From positions 158,003 to 222,002 of the forward strand of contig NZ_QRBE01000004.1 of the NCBI RefSeq assembly GCF_003363155.1: DNA of 64,000 bases, given 5' to 3'. Shown here piece after piece: positions 18,344 to 28,592 of the stretch. Both the position numbers and the translations under genes were made by a program. The notes beneath the pieces were generated by a model, which saw only the letters and a program-made list of their open reading frames with translations, had not been told where the DNA came from and ran no database searches. The DNA comes from Dyella monticola (GTDB lineage: Bacteria > Pseudomonadota > Gammaproteobacteria > Xanthomonadales > Rhodanobacteraceae). Position 1 is the stretch's first letter. Each line of letters opens with the position of its first letter.

Positions 18344-19488
18344 TCAGCCAGCCGCAAGGCGCTGATAGCGGCCGCCCGGCAAGCCTTCGACACAACCTTC
18401 CAACTCCAGCATGAGCAACATGGACGACAGAACGGCAGCACTTTGCCCGGTGCGCGCGGCCAGGTCATCCACCGCCATGGGATCGTGCCCGAGCACGTCC
18501 AGCAGCCGTTGGTATTCCGGGTCGTCGCGCCAGCTGCCAGCCGCCGATCGGGCGCTTCCTGCCCTTGCCACCGGTACCCGTTCCAGGCGCTGGGCCAGTT
18601 CGGCACCAAGCGCCCGCGCGGCGGGAACCAGGGTTTCGGCTACTTCAGAGGCGCTTTCGACCAGCCGCGCACCCTCCCTGATGAGGCGGTGACAGCCGCG
18701 AGCGAGCGGATTATGGATGGAACCGGGCACGGCGAACACCTCCCGTCCTTGTTCGCCAGCCAGCCGGGCGGTGATCAATGACCCCGATTGCAGTCCCGCC
18801 TCGATCACCAACGTGCCCAGCGACAACCCAGCAATCAGGCGATTGCGGCGCGGGAATGGTCGGCACGCGCCGCCGTCCCGGGAGGAAATTCGCTGACCAG
18901 TGCCCCCTGCGCCGCGATACGCGCGGACAGCTCCCGATGCTTGCGCGGGTAGACCAGGTCCGGCCCGGTGCCGATCACCGCGACGGTGGGCTGGCCGGCT
19001 TCCAGCGCCGCCTCGTGAGCCGCGCCGTCGATGCCATCGGCCAGGCCGCTGGTGATCACGAACCCAGCTAGCGCAAGGTGGCGGGCGAACGCGCTCGCGT
19101 TGGTCCTGCCGGCCACGCTGGCGCTGCGCGCGCCGACAATGGCCGCCTGGGCACGCAGCAACAGGCTGGCATCCCCGGCCACGAACAGGGCCACCGGTGG
19201 CTGCGGGATGGTTTCGAGCTGGGGTGGAAAATCCTCCTCCGTACAGCGCAGCAACCGATGACCCGGCTCGCGCAGCCAGGCGATGTCGGCACCGATGCGC
19301 GCCTGGTCGGGTTGTTGCAGCCACGCTTGTGCGCGCGGATCCAGCGTCTGCGCCTCGCGCCGAAGTTGCGCTACGACTTCGCCCATCCGTCCGCCTGCCG
19401 CAGTCAGGCGTTCGCGCAAACCACCCGGCCCCATGCCAGGCGTGCGCAGGGCGATCATCCAATCGTGCAGTTCCGCGTGTTCGTTCAT
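18344..19488 (-). pseudogene. dprA: DNA processing protein DprA/Smf, split by a one-base frameshift
   Basis: DprA protects incoming single-stranded DNA and loads RecA during natural transformation. The N-terminal part (19488 down to about 18860) reads cleanly through the Rossmann-type core, with GPGGLRERL, IVGARSASVAGR, GLADGIDGAAHEAAL and VSEFPPGT. It then runs into a stop at 18835. The continuation (RRNRLIAGLSLGTLVIEA, GSLITARLA, FAVPGSIHNP) and the C-terminal winged-helix region lie in another frame ending at 18344. One base is missing near 18852-18858: the expected His-Phe-Pro codons would need CATTTCCC, but the strand reads CATTCCC. This is a true frameshift or a sequencing error in a short homopolymer. 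Confidence 0.88.
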
Positions 19489-19571
19489 GCGACGAGTCTA
19501 CGCGAGCGCGAAAACGAGAACGGCGCGGGTTTACCGCGCCGTTTCGTGAGTTTTATCAGCGGATGCCGCGC

Positions 19572-20720
19572 TTACTCGGGCATCTTCACCCGCGCGCCGA
19601 TCTGCACCGGCTTGAGCCCATCCATCACCACGCCGTAGCTCACGCGATCGAAGGTGCGGAAGATCATCACGTGGCCGATGTATTCGTCCGGCAAGGTCAC
19701 GAACTTGTGGTCGTAGCGCGTCCAGCTGTTGTGCGCCACGTCGTCGGGCACCTGCTCGCCGGGCTGCCACAGCGAGAAGGTCGTGCCGTTGTCGACACCA
19801 TCCTTCGAGCCGATCGACAGCACCACTACGTCGTTGGGACCGACCTGGGTGAGGCGTTCCTGCGCGAAGGCGATCACGCGGCCGTTCTGCGGCATGCTCT
19901 TGGGCGGATGCGGGTAGTAGTAGGGGTCGTAAGGGTTGTCATCGATCGGCATCAGCCGATCGCCGGCACGGATTTCCATTTTCGAGTTCAGCAGTAGCAG
20001 CGTGGCTGGATCGCCACCGCGCAGCACTTCGGCCTCGCCGATCACGGTGACTTCCATCGCGAGCGTCTTGCCGCGGAAGGCATGGTTCGGCGTGGAACGG
20101 CCAATGTCGGTGGCCCATTCCTCTTGCCACGGCGAGTTCGTGGTGGCGACATCGCTATCGACCAGGTTGGCCGCCATCTCGTCGCTCTCTTGCGCTTCAT
20201 CGCCGCCGTAGGTGCGGAACACGTGCGTGGGACGCACGATCGCCCAGCGCTGGCCCGGCTGTGCATCGATGTGGCGCACGTAAAGGTTGCGGCCGGCCGT
20301 GCCGGTGAGGTCGCCTTCTTCGAAGCCCATCACGTACGGGGCATTCTTGACCTCGTCCGGATCGACCACGCGCGAGTCTTTCAGGAACGGCTTGAGCTGA
20401 TCGACCGGGATGGCGGGGATCGCTTCGCCTTCGCGATGGATCGACGGTTCCAGCTTCAGCGCCGGACCGCCATTGACGAAGGACAGGTCAAGCACGTCGC
20501 CCGGATAGATGAGGTGCGGGTTATGCACCTGCGGGTTGGCCTGCCAGATTTCCGGCCATAGCCAGGGCTTGGACAAGAAGCGCGCGGAGATGCTCCAGAG
20601 GGTATCGCCACGACGCACGGTGTAGCTGTCGGGGTGATCGGCACGAAGCTGTGCGCCGGCCGCATAAACGGCCACGGTGACCAGCATGCCGGCCAGCAGC
20701 CCGATGGACTTTCTGATCAT
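19572..20720 (-). CDS. LysM-domain envelope protein
   Basis: A 382-residue exported protein. The signal peptide spans about 1-21 (MIRKSIGLLAGMLVTVAVYAAG). A LysM domain follows directly (YTVRRGDTLWSISARFL...NPHLIYPGDVL, about 33-80). The rest is a family-specific C-terminal region that includes GDRLMPI and a stretch of tyrosines and prolines. Such proteins commonly lie upstream of dprA/smf in gammaproteobacteria. Binding to peptidoglycan is inferred from the LysM domain. Confidence 0.9.
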   Translation of the reverse strand: MIRKSIGLLAGMLVTVAVYAAGAQLRADHPDSYTVRRGDTLWSISARFLSKPWLWPEIWQANPQVHNPHLIYPGDVLDLSFVNGGPALKLEPSIHREGEAIPAIPVDQLKPFLKDSRVVDPDEVKNAPYVMGFEEGDLTGTAGRNLYVRHIDAQPGQRWAIVRPTHVFRTYGGDEAQESDEMAANLVDSDVATTNSPWQEEWATDIGRSTPNHAFRGKTLAMEVTVIGEAEVLRGGDPATLLLLNSKMEIRAGDRLMPIDDNPYDPYYYPHPPKSMPQNGRVIAFAQERLTQVGPNDVVVLSIGSKDGVDNGTTFSLWQPGEQVPDDVAHNSWTRYDHKFVTLPDEYIGHVMIFRTFDRVSYGVVMDGLKPVQIGARVKMPE

Positions 20721-20909
20721 AACCGGGAATCCCCCTCCCCCTACGCTCGGGCGAGTGTAACCGAAGCATTAACCCAAGCAACACGTGCCAGTTGGCAAAT
20801 TCGCGCGCCGGCAACCACTTGGAGCGCGTACAATATCTATATTCTAGACCGCAGCCGGGCTGGCTTTTTACCAATTCGCCCGCATTTCCGGCGTCCGAGG
20901 TAGCTATTC

Positions 20910-21419
20910 ATGTCCGTCCTGACCATTCTTGAATTCCCCGACCCTCGACTGCGCACGAAGGCCGCGCCGGTCACGGTGTTCGATGCATCATTGAAGCAGT
21001 TCATCGATGACATGTTCGAGACGATGTACGCCGCCAATGGCGTGGGCCTGGCCGCCACCCAGGTGAACGTGCACAAGCGCGTGCTGGTGGCCGACATGAG
21101 CGAGGAGCGCCACCAGCCTCTGGCGCTGATCAACCCGGAGATACTGGAAAAGGATGGCACGCAGGTGTACCAGGAAGGCTGCCTTTCCTTCCCCGGTATC
21201 TTCGCCGATGTCACGCGCGCGCTGAAGGTGAAGGTGCGCGCGCAGGATGTCCAGGGCAACAGCTTCGAGCTGGAGCTGGAAGGGCCGCTGGCGGTATGCA
21301 TCCAGCATGAAATGGATCACCTGGCCGGCAAGGTTTTCGTCGATTACCTGTCGCCGCTGAAGCGCTCGATCTTGCTCAAGCGCCTGGAAAAACAACGCAA
21401 GCAGGCTGCTAGCGCGTGA
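20910..21419 (+). CDS. def: Peptide deformylase
   Basis: Removes the formyl group from the N-terminal methionine of new proteins. At 169 residues it has all three deformylase motifs: [17 protein letters not shown] (metal Cys) and [12 protein letters not shown] (HExxH). It is the first gene of the def-fmt-rsmB operon, and its stop overlaps the fmt GTG start by four bases. Confidence 0.98.
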   Translation: MSVLTILEFPDPRLRTKAAPVTVFDASLKQFIDDMFETMYAANGVGLAATQVNVHKRVLVADMSEERHQPLALINPEILEKDGTQVYQEGCLSFPGIFADVTRALKVKVRAQDVQGNSFELELEGPLAVCIQHEMDHLAGKVFVDYLSPLKRSILLKRLEKQRKQAASA

Positions 21420-22348
21420 GTTTGCGCGTTGTCTTCGCCGGTACGCCGGAATTCTCCATCCCTTGCCTTGAAGCATGTCGCGCCAGTGGCGCGGACCTCG
21501 TCGCCGTCTATACGCAGCCCGATCGCCCGGCAGGACGCGGACGCAAACTCACGCCCAGCCCAGTGAAACAGGCCGCGCTGGACGCCAACATTGCCGTTGA
21601 ACAACCTGAAACGCTCAAAATCGCCCAGGCACGCGCAAGGCTCGAAGCGTACCGGCCCGACCTGATGATCGTAGTCGCCTACGGCTTGATTCTGTCGCGC
21701 AAAGTGCTGGCGATTCCGCGTCTGGGCTGCTGGAACGTGCACGCGAGCCTGTTGCCGCGCTGGCGTGGCGCGGCGCCGATTCAGCGCGCGATTCTTGCCG
21801 GCGATACGGAATCGGGCGTCAATCTGATGCAGATGGAGGCCGGCCTGGACACGGGCCCCGTGTTGCTCGAACGACGCACACCGATCACCCGCGACGATAC
21901 CGGCGGCCTATTGCATGACCGCCTTTCTGCATTGGGCGCCGACGTGCTCGCCGAAGGCCTGCGCCGCACGCTCGCCGGCGAAACACTGTACGCCGTACCG
22001 CAATCGCCCGAAGGCGTGATGTACGCGCACAAGCTGGAAAAGGCCGAAGCGCGACTGGATTTCGCGCGCCCGGCCTTGGCGCTCGAACGGCAGGTGCGCG
22101 CGTTCGATCCCTGGCCGGTGGCCGAAGGCGAGATCGCCGGCGAGAACGTGCGGATCTGGTCGGCACACGCGATCGAACAATCGCATGCCGGTGCGCCCGG
22201 CAGCGTAATCGCTGCGCAACGCGGCGGCATCGATATCGCCTGCGGCGAAGACATGCTGCGCGTGACCTCCCTGCAGCGCGCCGGCGGCAAACGCATCGCC
22301 GCCGCCGACTATCTCAACGCACGCCCCGAACTGCGCAGCACACGATGA
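21416..22348 (+). CDS. fmt: Methionyl-tRNA formyltransferase
   Basis: Formylates Met-tRNA-fMet using 10-formyl-tetrahydrofolate, the step that def later reverses. It has 310 residues. The N-terminal [14 protein letters not shown] and the catalytic stretch [17 protein letters not shown] (here [18 protein letters not shown]) are present, followed by DTGPVLLE. The C-terminal OB-fold-like domain completes the protein. The GTG start overlaps the def stop (GTGA), and the stop overlaps the rsmB start (ATGA). Confidence 0.98.
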   Translation: MSLRVVFAGTPEFSIPCLEACRASGADLVAVYTQPDRPAGRGRKLTPSPVKQAALDANIAVEQPETLKIAQARARLEAYRPDLMIVVAYGLILSRKVLAIPRLGCWNVHASLLPRWRGAAPIQRAILAGDTESGVNLMQMEAGLDTGPVLLERRTPITRDDTGGLLHDRLSALGADVLAEGLRRTLAGETLYAVPQSPEGVMYAHKLEKAEARLDFARPALALERQVRAFDPWPVAEGEIAGENVRIWSAHAIEQSHAGAPGSVIAAQRGGIDIACGEDMLRVTSLQRAGGKRIAAADYLNARPELRSTR

Positions 22349-23640
22349 ACGACACACGCGCCCTCGCCGCGCAGGCCCTGGCCGATATCGCGCTGCGCGG
22401 CGCATCCTTGCGCGATGCGATGGAACGCCGCGCACCGCAACTGCACGATCCGCGCGATCGCGCGTTGTTGACTGCATTACTGAGCGATGGCGCGCGCTGG
22501 TGGCTGCGCTTCGACGCCGTGCTCGATCGCCTGCTCGACAAACCGTTGCGGCGCAAGGAACCGGAAGTTCATGCGTTGCTGGTGCTTGGCCTGGTGCAAC
22601 TGGAAATCCTCCAACTGCAGGATTACGCGGCCGTCGCCGCCAGCGTGGAAGCGGCACGCGCCTTGAATCGCCCGCGCCTGGCCGGCCTGGTCAACGCCGT
22701 GCTGCGCCGCTGGCAACGCGAGCGGACGACGCTGCTGGCCGAACTGAATGCAGCGCCCCAGACGCGCTATGCAATGCCCAACTGGCTGGTCGAATCCATG
22801 ACCGCCGATTGGCCCGCGCAGGCCGACGCCGTGCTCGCCGACAGCGATCGGGAACCGCCCTTGATGCTGCGCGCGAACCGACGCCGCGTCGAGCGCGCCG
22901 CGCTGGTGGAGCAATTGCGTGCGCGCGGCTACACCGCCGATCCCCACCCGTGGCTCGCCGACGGCATCGTGCTGCCGCACAGCAGCGACGTCACCCGCAT
23001 GCCCGGCTTCGCGCAAGGCTTGTTCGCCGTGCAGGACGGCGCGGCGCAAGTGGGCGCCGATGCGCTGGACGTGCATGACGGCCAGCGCGTGCTGGACGCA
23101 TGCGCCGCGCCGGGCGGCAAAGCCTGCCATCTGTTGGAGCGCGCCGATATCGCGCTGACGGCGTTGGAATTCGACGCGGCGCGCACTGTACGGATTCGTC
23201 AGAATCTCGAACGGCTCGGCCTGCAGGCCGACGTGCGCATCGGCGACGCCGCCGACCCATCCACATGGTGGGATGGCAAGCCCTTCGATCGCATCCTGAT
23301 CGACGCCCCCTGCTCCGCCACCGGTGTACTGCGCCGTCGCCCGGATGTACGCCTGCATCGGCGTCCCAGCGATATCGATGCACTGGTCGATCAACAGCGA
23401 CGCATCCTTGCGGCGCTGTGGCCCCTGCTCGCACCGGGCGGCCGGCTGGTTTATGTCACCTGCTCGTTGCTGCGCGCCGAGAACGAGGCCGTCATCGCGC
23501 CCTTTCTCGCCAGCCGTGATGATGCCTGCGCGGTATCCATGGCATGGCCGGTGGGGCAGGCAGCCGCGGTCGGCTGGCAGATACTTCCCGGCGATGGCGA
23601 TCTCGACGGCATGTACTATGCCGTGCTTGAACGCCGGTGA
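22345..23640 (+). CDS. rsmB: 16S rRNA (cytosine-967-C5) methyltransferase RsmB
   Basis: Methylates C967 of 16S rRNA. The 431-residue protein has an N-terminal NusB-like RNA-binding domain (about 1-135). The SAM-dependent Rossmann domain follows, with [16 protein letters not shown], the catalytic motif [13 protein letters not shown] and the second cysteine in [12 protein letters not shown]. It is the last gene of the coupled def-fmt-rsmB operon. Confidence 0.97.
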   Translation: MNDTRALAAQALADIALRGASLRDAMERRAPQLHDPRDRALLTALLSDGARWWLRFDAVLDRLLDKPLRRKEPEVHALLVLGLVQLEILQLQDYAAVAASVEAARALNRPRLAGLVNAVLRRWQRERTTLLAELNAAPQTRYAMPNWLVESMTADWPAQADAVLADSDREPPLMLRANRRRVERAALVEQLRARGYTADPHPWLADGIVLPHSSDVTRMPGFAQGLFAVQDGAAQVGADALDVHDGQRVLDACAAPGGKACHLLERADIALTALEFDAARTVRIRQNLERLGLQADVRIGDAADPSTWWDGKPFDRILIDAPCSATGVLRRRPDVRLHRRPSDIDALVDQQRRILAALWPLLAPGGRLVYVTCSLLRAENEAVIAPFLASRDDACAVSMAWPVGQAAAVGWQILPGDGDLDGMYYAVLERR

Positions 23641-23790
23641 CGCTGACGCGCACCGCAAGCCACGCCCTCCCCTGCGCTCCGTAGGAGTGGGTTGAAGCGG
23701 GGTGAAGTCCCGCAGCTTGCGGCACGCTCGGACAACCTTCTCCCAACCTCCCCGGCAAGCAAGGGGAGGGGTACGTATTCGGACGCTTGC

Positions 23791-25515
23791 ATGTCGACCT
23801 TCGCTGCCACCGCTCAGGAACGCCGCCAATTCTGGCTCCTCGTCTTCTTCGCCATCCTGATCCTCGGCATCGGCATTGGCCTGCGCGATCCCTGGCCCTC
23901 CGACGAACCGCGCTTCACGCTCGCCGCCAAGCAGATGGTGGAAAGCGGCGACTGGCTGTTCCCGCATCGCGGCGTGGAGCTTTACGCAGACAAACCGCCG
24001 ATGCTGTTCTGGCTGGAAGCGGCAAGTTTCGAAGTCGTGCGCAACTGGCGCGTCGCCTTCATGCTGCCCTCGTTTCTTGGCGCGCTGGGCACGCTGTGGT
24101 TGATCTACGACCTCGGGCGACGGTTATGGAACCGCAAGATCGGCATGTACGCGGCGATGGGTGCGCTGATGTGCATCCAGTTTGTATTCCAGGCCAAACG
24201 CGCGCAGATCGACCCGCTGGTGGTGTTTTTCATCACTGCGGCCAATTGGGGATTGCTGCGTCATCTCTTATGCGGACCGGATTGGCGATTGTTCTGGTTC
24301 GGTTGTTTTTGCGCGGGACTGGGCGTCATTACCAAGGGCGTGGGGTTTCTCGCGCTGCTGATGCTGTTGCCGTATGCATGGGCCACCGCGCGCAACTGGC
24401 ATGGCATTGCACCGATCGACAACCGTACGTGGTGGCGCTGGCTGCTCGGGCTGGTGGCCACGCTGGTGGCGATCGATCTGTGGCTGATCCCGATGCTGCT
24501 CGCAGCGCGCGCTCACGTCGGCGACCCTGCGTATGCAGCGTATGTCCACAACATCCTGTTCAAGCAGACGGCGCATCGCTATGCCGATGCCTGGCATCAC
24601 ATCCACGGGCCGTTGTTCTATTTGCCGCTGATGGTCTACAACTGGTTGCCGCTCTCGCTCACCTATCCGGGCACGTTCGTGCGCTGGTGGCAGGCGTTGA
24701 AAACCAAGGATGCGCGCATCCTGTTGCCGCTTGGCTGGGTGGTGCTGGTGCTGCTGTTTTTCAGCGCTTCGGCCGGCAAGCGCGATGTCTATGTGCTGCC
24801 GATCGTGCCGATGCTCGCATTGATCACCGCGCCGTATGTCGATGACATGCTGGCCAAGCGCTGGCTGCGAGTGCTCGGCGCGATCTTCCTGTTGCTCATC
24901 GGCGGCTGCATGCTGGGCTTGGGGGTCTATGCGTTGAGCGCGCATCCCGCCTTTGCCACCCGGCTCGCCTACGATCGCGGTTTCGACGGTCCCGCGAACA
25001 GCCTGTGGTGGATGTGCATCGTGATCGGCGCCGCGCAATGGCTGGCGTTGGCGATCTTCCGCATGCGTCGCGTGCACTATGCCGTTGCCGGCGGCATGTT
25101 CGCCTTGTGGATGGTGTGGGGCGTGTGGGGTTATGCGCTGCTCAACGACAGCAGCTCTTCGGCAGGCCTGATGCAGCGGGTGAGCGAACATCTTGGCCCG
25201 CATGATGAAATCGGCCTGGTCGACTGGAAAGAACAGAACATGCTGATGCTCGATCGGCATGCGCTGGACTTTGGATTCAGCGCGCCGACCTCGCAGCAAT
25301 TCGTGCAAGGCGTACTGTGGCAGGCGGCAGCGCCAGCCACGCGCTGGCTATTCGTACAGGAGCCAGCGATGGGGCACTGCGTGGATCGCAGCAAGGCCAT
25401 CAATGTGGGCCATGCGAACCGGCGCGATTGGTGGTTGTTCAAAGCGAACGCCGTGATCCCCGGCTGCGTGCCCACGAGTGCGGATGAAATGCCGGAGGCG
25501 GACGATGCCCAATGA
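23791..25515 (+). CDS. ArnT-like GT39 membrane glycosyltransferase
   Basis: A 574-residue inner-membrane protein with about ten or more hydrophobic segments. Near the N-terminus it has the PMT/ArnT acidic motif PSDEPRFTLAAKQM followed by YADKPPMLFWLEA. Family members move a sugar from an undecaprenyl-phosphate carrier to lipid A or other acceptors on the periplasmic face. The ATG at 23791 is chosen because upstream in-frame sequence is a repeat-like intergenic region. The gene after it overlaps by 11 nt. A second, divergent family member lies at 31816. Confidence 0.85.
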   Translation: MSTFAATAQERRQFWLLVFFAILILGIGIGLRDPWPSDEPRFTLAAKQMVESGDWLFPHRGVELYADKPPMLFWLEAASFEVVRNWRVAFMLPSFLGALGTLWLIYDLGRRLWNRKIGMYAAMGALMCIQFVFQAKRAQIDPLVVFFITAANWGLLRHLLCGPDWRLFWFGCFCAGLGVITKGVGFLALLMLLPYAWATARNWHGIAPIDNRTWWRWLLGLVATLVAIDLWLIPMLLAARAHVGDPAYAAYVHNILFKQTAHRYADAWHHIHGPLFYLPLMVYNWLPLSLTYPGTFVRWWQALKTKDARILLPLGWVVLVLLFFSASAGKRDVYVLPIVPMLALITAPYVDDMLAKRWLRVLGAIFLLLIGGCMLGLGVYALSAHPAFATRLAYDRGFDGPANSLWWMCIVIGAAQWLALAIFRMRRVHYAVAGGMFALWMVWGVWGYALLNDSSSSAGLMQRVSEHLGPHDEIGLVDWKEQNMLMLDRHALDFGFSAPTSQQFVQGVLWQAAAPATRWLFVQEPAMGHCVDRSKAINVGHANRRDWWLFKANAVIPGCVPTSADEMPEADDAQ

Positions 25516-26467
25516 TCGCTGCCAGTTGATCGCGCGCGACAACGGCGCCGGACTGAGCCGCGATCTACCGCTGCTGGCGCAGGCCTTGCAACACGCCGGC
25601 TGCATCACGCACACCACCGGTCTGGCGCATCGCGGGCGCGTTGCCGAATGGTTAACACGCTGGCAGCTCGCGCGCAGGTCACCCGCATTCGACGTGAACG
25701 TAATGCTGGAACGCATACGCCCCGAGTTCGCACGCGCCGCGCGACGCAACGTGCTGATACCGAATCCGGAATATTTCCGGCCGCAAGACAAGGCCGCGCT
25801 TTCGACGATGGATGCCGTATGGGTGAAGACGCAGCACGCACAGCGTCTGTTTCAAACCCTCGGTGCCAACACGCGCTATATCGGCTTCACCAGCACCGAC
25901 CGGCTCGATCCGAGCGTACCGCGCCAGCGTGCGTTCTTTCACGGCCCCGGACGCAGCGGTAACAAAGGCACCCAGGCGTTGCTCGCGCTATGGCGCAAAC
26001 ATCCGCAGTGGCCCACGCTCACCGTGGCATGGCGGCGCAAGCGCGTGGAGATCGACACGCTTCCGGCAAACGTCACGCTGATCCGCGAACACGTGAGCGA
26101 TGCCGACTACCGCCGCCTGCAGAATGCCCATCAGTTCCATCTTTGCCCGTCGCAAACCGAAGGTTTTGGCCACTACCTGGTAGAAGCGATGAGCTGTCGC
26201 GCCGTAGTAGTGACGCTCGATGCCGAACCGATGAACGAGCTGGTCGCGGCTGAACGTGGTGTGCTGGTGCCTGCGCAGGCGATCGGGGTGCAGGATTTGT
26301 CGACGTGTTATGGATTTGACGAGGCGGCGATGGAAGCGGCGATTGAACGTTGCATCAGCATGGATGATGCGGCCGTCGAACGCATGGGTGAAGCTGCGCG
26401 TGCTTGGTATGAACGCAACCATGCGAATTTTCCGCAGCGCTTACTCGATGCGTTGCATTCCGCGTAA
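25505..26467 (+). CDS. GT4-type glycosyltransferase
   Basis: A 320-residue cytoplasmic enzyme with a GT-B fold. The acceptor half (1-150) is weakly conserved. The donor half contains FHGPGRSGNKGTQALL and the EX7E-type element TEGFGHYLVEAMSCRAVVVT, as in GT4 enzymes. The start ATG lies inside the end of the GT39 gene, so the pair is co-translated. The sugar and acceptor are unknown; the neighbourhood suggests LPS or another surface glycan. Confidence 0.78.
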   Translation: MPNDRCQLIARDNGAGLSRDLPLLAQALQHAGCITHTTGLAHRGRVAEWLTRWQLARRSPAFDVNVMLERIRPEFARAARRNVLIPNPEYFRPQDKAALSTMDAVWVKTQHAQRLFQTLGANTRYIGFTSTDRLDPSVPRQRAFFHGPGRSGNKGTQALLALWRKHPQWPTLTVAWRRKRVEIDTLPANVTLIREHVSDADYRRLQNAHQFHLCPSQTEGFGHYLVEAMSCRAVVVTLDAEPMNELVAAERGVLVPAQAIGVQDLSTCYGFDEAAMEAAIERCISMDDAAVERMGEAARAWYERNHANFPQRLLDALHSA

Positions 26468-26488
26468 AGCCCCCCGAGATTTCCTCTC

Positions 26489-26516
26489 CGTCATCCCGGC
26501 GAAGGCTGGAATGACG
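26489..26516. repeat. REP-like intergenic hairpin
   Basis: CGTCATCCCGGC, GAAG, then GCTGGAATGACG forms an imperfect hairpin. Related copies are at 31617-31647, 33891-33922 and 37853-37880, all between genes. It may also help to end transcription. Confidence 0.65.
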
Positions 26517-26556
26517 ACAAGGGGGACGGAGGTATCTCAACAGGAACGAAACATCT

Positions 26557-27387
26557 TTAGCGCTCGCCAAACTCCGCCAAATGCCGATCGACACCCATCT
26601 CACAACGCACCCGATGCTGCTCGATGCTCTCTTGCAGCAACTGATTGTTGGGTAGGCTCGGATCGTTGACATCGCCTTGCCCGCGCGTCCTGTGTTCCAG
26701 ATGCATCGCCAACGCGCACCACTTCAACGCACGTCGCCGCAAGCCCGCATTTTCCAGCCTCACGACCAGCTCGCGATCTTCCGCGCCATACCCTTCCATG
26801 CGCTCATCGAAGCCGTTGACGCGCAACAGGTCCTCGCGCCAGAAGCTCATGTTGCAGCTCATCACGCGTCCGCCGCTGCGGGAACGTGCCTTCCAGCGCG
26901 CCAGCCGCGGCGAGCGGAATGCGTACAACCGCTTGGTGCCATCGAACTCATGGAAATTGGCGTTCACCCACGGCGCATACACCGGCTTGCCGCCCGCGAG
27001 CACGCGTTGGCTTTCCGTGTAACTAGCCTTGAGGCGGCCGCCCTGCAGAAAGAAGCCCTGCTCGGCCAACATCATGTGATCGGCGATGAACTGCGGATGC
27101 ACCAGCATGTCGCCGTCGAGCAGCACGATGTAATCACCCTTGCTCGCCGCAATGCCGCGGTTGCGGGCGCGTGCGGCGCGAAAGCCCTTGTCTTCGTGCC
27201 AGATGTGCTTCAGCGGCACAGGAAACCGTTCGCGTGCACGCGCGATTACCGCGGCCGTTTCAGCGCCGGAACCGTCATCGGCAATCAACACCTCATCGGG
27301 CAGACGCGTTTGCGCGGCGATGCTTTCCAGCACGCGCTCCAACGCCGTGGGCCAGTTGTACGTGATGACGATGAGCGAAACGTTCAT
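26557..27387 (-). CDS. Family 2 glycosyltransferase with GT2 C-terminal extension
   Basis: A 276-residue GT-A enzyme starting MNVSLIVITYNWPTALERVL. The nucleotide-binding VLIADDGSG and the metal-binding DGDM are clear. The later WREDLLRVNGFDERMEGYGAEDREL is the galactosyltransferase-type C-terminal motif. Its start overlaps the stop of the upstream O-antigen ligase gene by four bases (ATGA). It is closely related to the protein from 28589-29485, and the two flank the ligase gene. Confidence 0.88.
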   Translation of the reverse strand: MNVSLIVITYNWPTALERVLESIAAQTRLPDEVLIADDGSGAETAAVIARARERFPVPLKHIWHEDKGFRAARARNRGIAASKGDYIVLLDGDMLVHPQFIADHMMLAEQGFFLQGGRLKASYTESQRVLAGGKPVYAPWVNANFHEFDGTKRLYAFRSPRLARWKARSRSGGRVMSCNMSFWREDLLRVNGFDERMEGYGAEDRELVVRLENAGLRRRALKWCALAMHLEHRTRGQGDVNDPSLPNNQLLQESIEQHRVRCEMGVDRHLAEFGER

Positions 27388-28592
27388 ACGTTGCGCGCGA
27401 TGCTCCGCTGGAAAGTCATGCTCAATGCCAGTGGTAGCCAGGTGATCAGCCAGCCCGGACGCGGGCTGTCGAGCAGATGGGGCAGATCGAATTGCACCGC
27501 AATGGAACCAAACACCCACAGCCCCAATACGAGCAAGCCCAGCCCGTCATGGCGATGCCGCCACGCGCGCCAGCCCAGCGCCAACCAGATGCCCGCCCAC
27601 AGCAGCAGCGCAGGCAAACCCAGTTCGATGGCAAGCTGCGCGAACATGTTGTGCGCGTGATCGAGCACTTCGTTGCCGGCCGCGATGGTGAACGACGTAC
27701 CCTGGCCGAGACCGCGCAAGGGGTGTTGCAGGAACAGATGCAGCGCGCCGGCAAAGATCTGCGGCCGCAGCGAAAGGCCGCGCTCCATCAGCACATTGAA
27801 GCCCAACGCCACGCCAAGCAGCCCCATCAGGCAGATCATTCCGGCATAGATCCATGCACGCCGGCCACCGTCGCAGAGCGCCATCACCACCAACGCCACG
27901 AACAGTGCCGCCCAGGCGCTGCGCGTGAAGGTGAGCAGCACGAACAAGGCCAGTATCGCCACCGCCATCCAGCGCGCAATGTTCCAGCCCCAGCGATCGA
28001 AACGCCACGGCCATAGCCAGATCAGCGCCGCGCCCATGCCGGCGGCGGCGAGGTTGGCATTGGCCATCACACCGATGCCGATCAGGCGCCCATCGGTAGG
28101 CGGATGCGAGGCGAAGTTCAGCATGTCCAGGATGGCCACCGCCGCCAGCACGAAGCTGCAACCGATCAGCAGCCATTGCGTGCGCCGCCCATTGCCGCCA
28201 AACACCCACTGGCTCGCGACCAAAAACAGCAGCACACTCAGGTTGCGCGTCGCCTCGTCACCGCGGTGCGGCGCGTGACTCCACGCCAGCGATAGCCAAC
28301 CCCACGCCAGCAACACCATCACCCACGGCATCGGCGATTGCTTGAGCAGCTGGATAAACCGGTGCGGACGCATGGCGATCAGCACGATCGTCGGCAGCCA
28401 CAAGGTGAGCGCCAGCACGGCCTGATACGCCTTGCTGGGATTGTAGGAAACGCCCGCCGGCATCACCGCCATGCCGATGATCAGCCAGGCCATGCCCACG
28501 GTTAGCACGCGGCGGAGCCAGCCGGTGGCGGCGGTGTCCTCGTGCTCGGTCCACACCTGCGACCACGGCGTGTTGCGCGCAAGCACCGTCAT
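27384..28592 (-). CDS. O-antigen ligase family protein (WaaL/Wzy type)
   Basis: A 402-residue polytopic inner-membrane protein, with ten or more hydrophobic helices and the Wzy_C-type periplasmic loop (RGLSLRPQIFAGALHLF, PLRGLGQGTSF, NEVLDHAHNMFAQ). Such proteins transfer undecaprenyl-linked glycan onto lipid A-core or polymerise repeat units; sequence alone does not separate WaaL from Wzy. The start at 28592 overlaps the stop of the preceding GT2 gene by four bases, making a tightly coupled three-gene operon. Confidence 0.85.
   Translation of the reverse strand: MTVLARNTPWSQVWTEHEDTAATGWLRRVLTVGMAWLIIGMAVMPAGVSYNPSKAYQAVLALTLWLPTIVLIAMRPHRFIQLLKQSPMPWVMVLLAWGWLSLAWSHAPHRGDEATRNLSVLLFLVASQWVFGGNGRRTQWLLIGCSFVLAAVAILDMLNFASHPPTDGRLIGIGVMANANLAAAGMGAALIWLWPWRFDRWGWNIARWMAVAILALFVLLTFTRSAWAALFVALVVMALCDGGRRAWIYAGMICLMGLLGVALGFNVLMERGLSLRPQIFAGALHLFLQHPLRGLGQGTSFTIAAGNEVLDHAHNMFAQLAIELGLPALLLWAGIWLALGWRAWRHRHDGLGLLVLGLWVFGSIAVQFDLPHLLDSPRPGWLITWLPLALSMTFQRSIARNV

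Noticed and set aside
22477-23967. 496-residue open frame on the minus strand
   Set aside because: Antisense shadow of rsmB caused by high GC at third codon positions.
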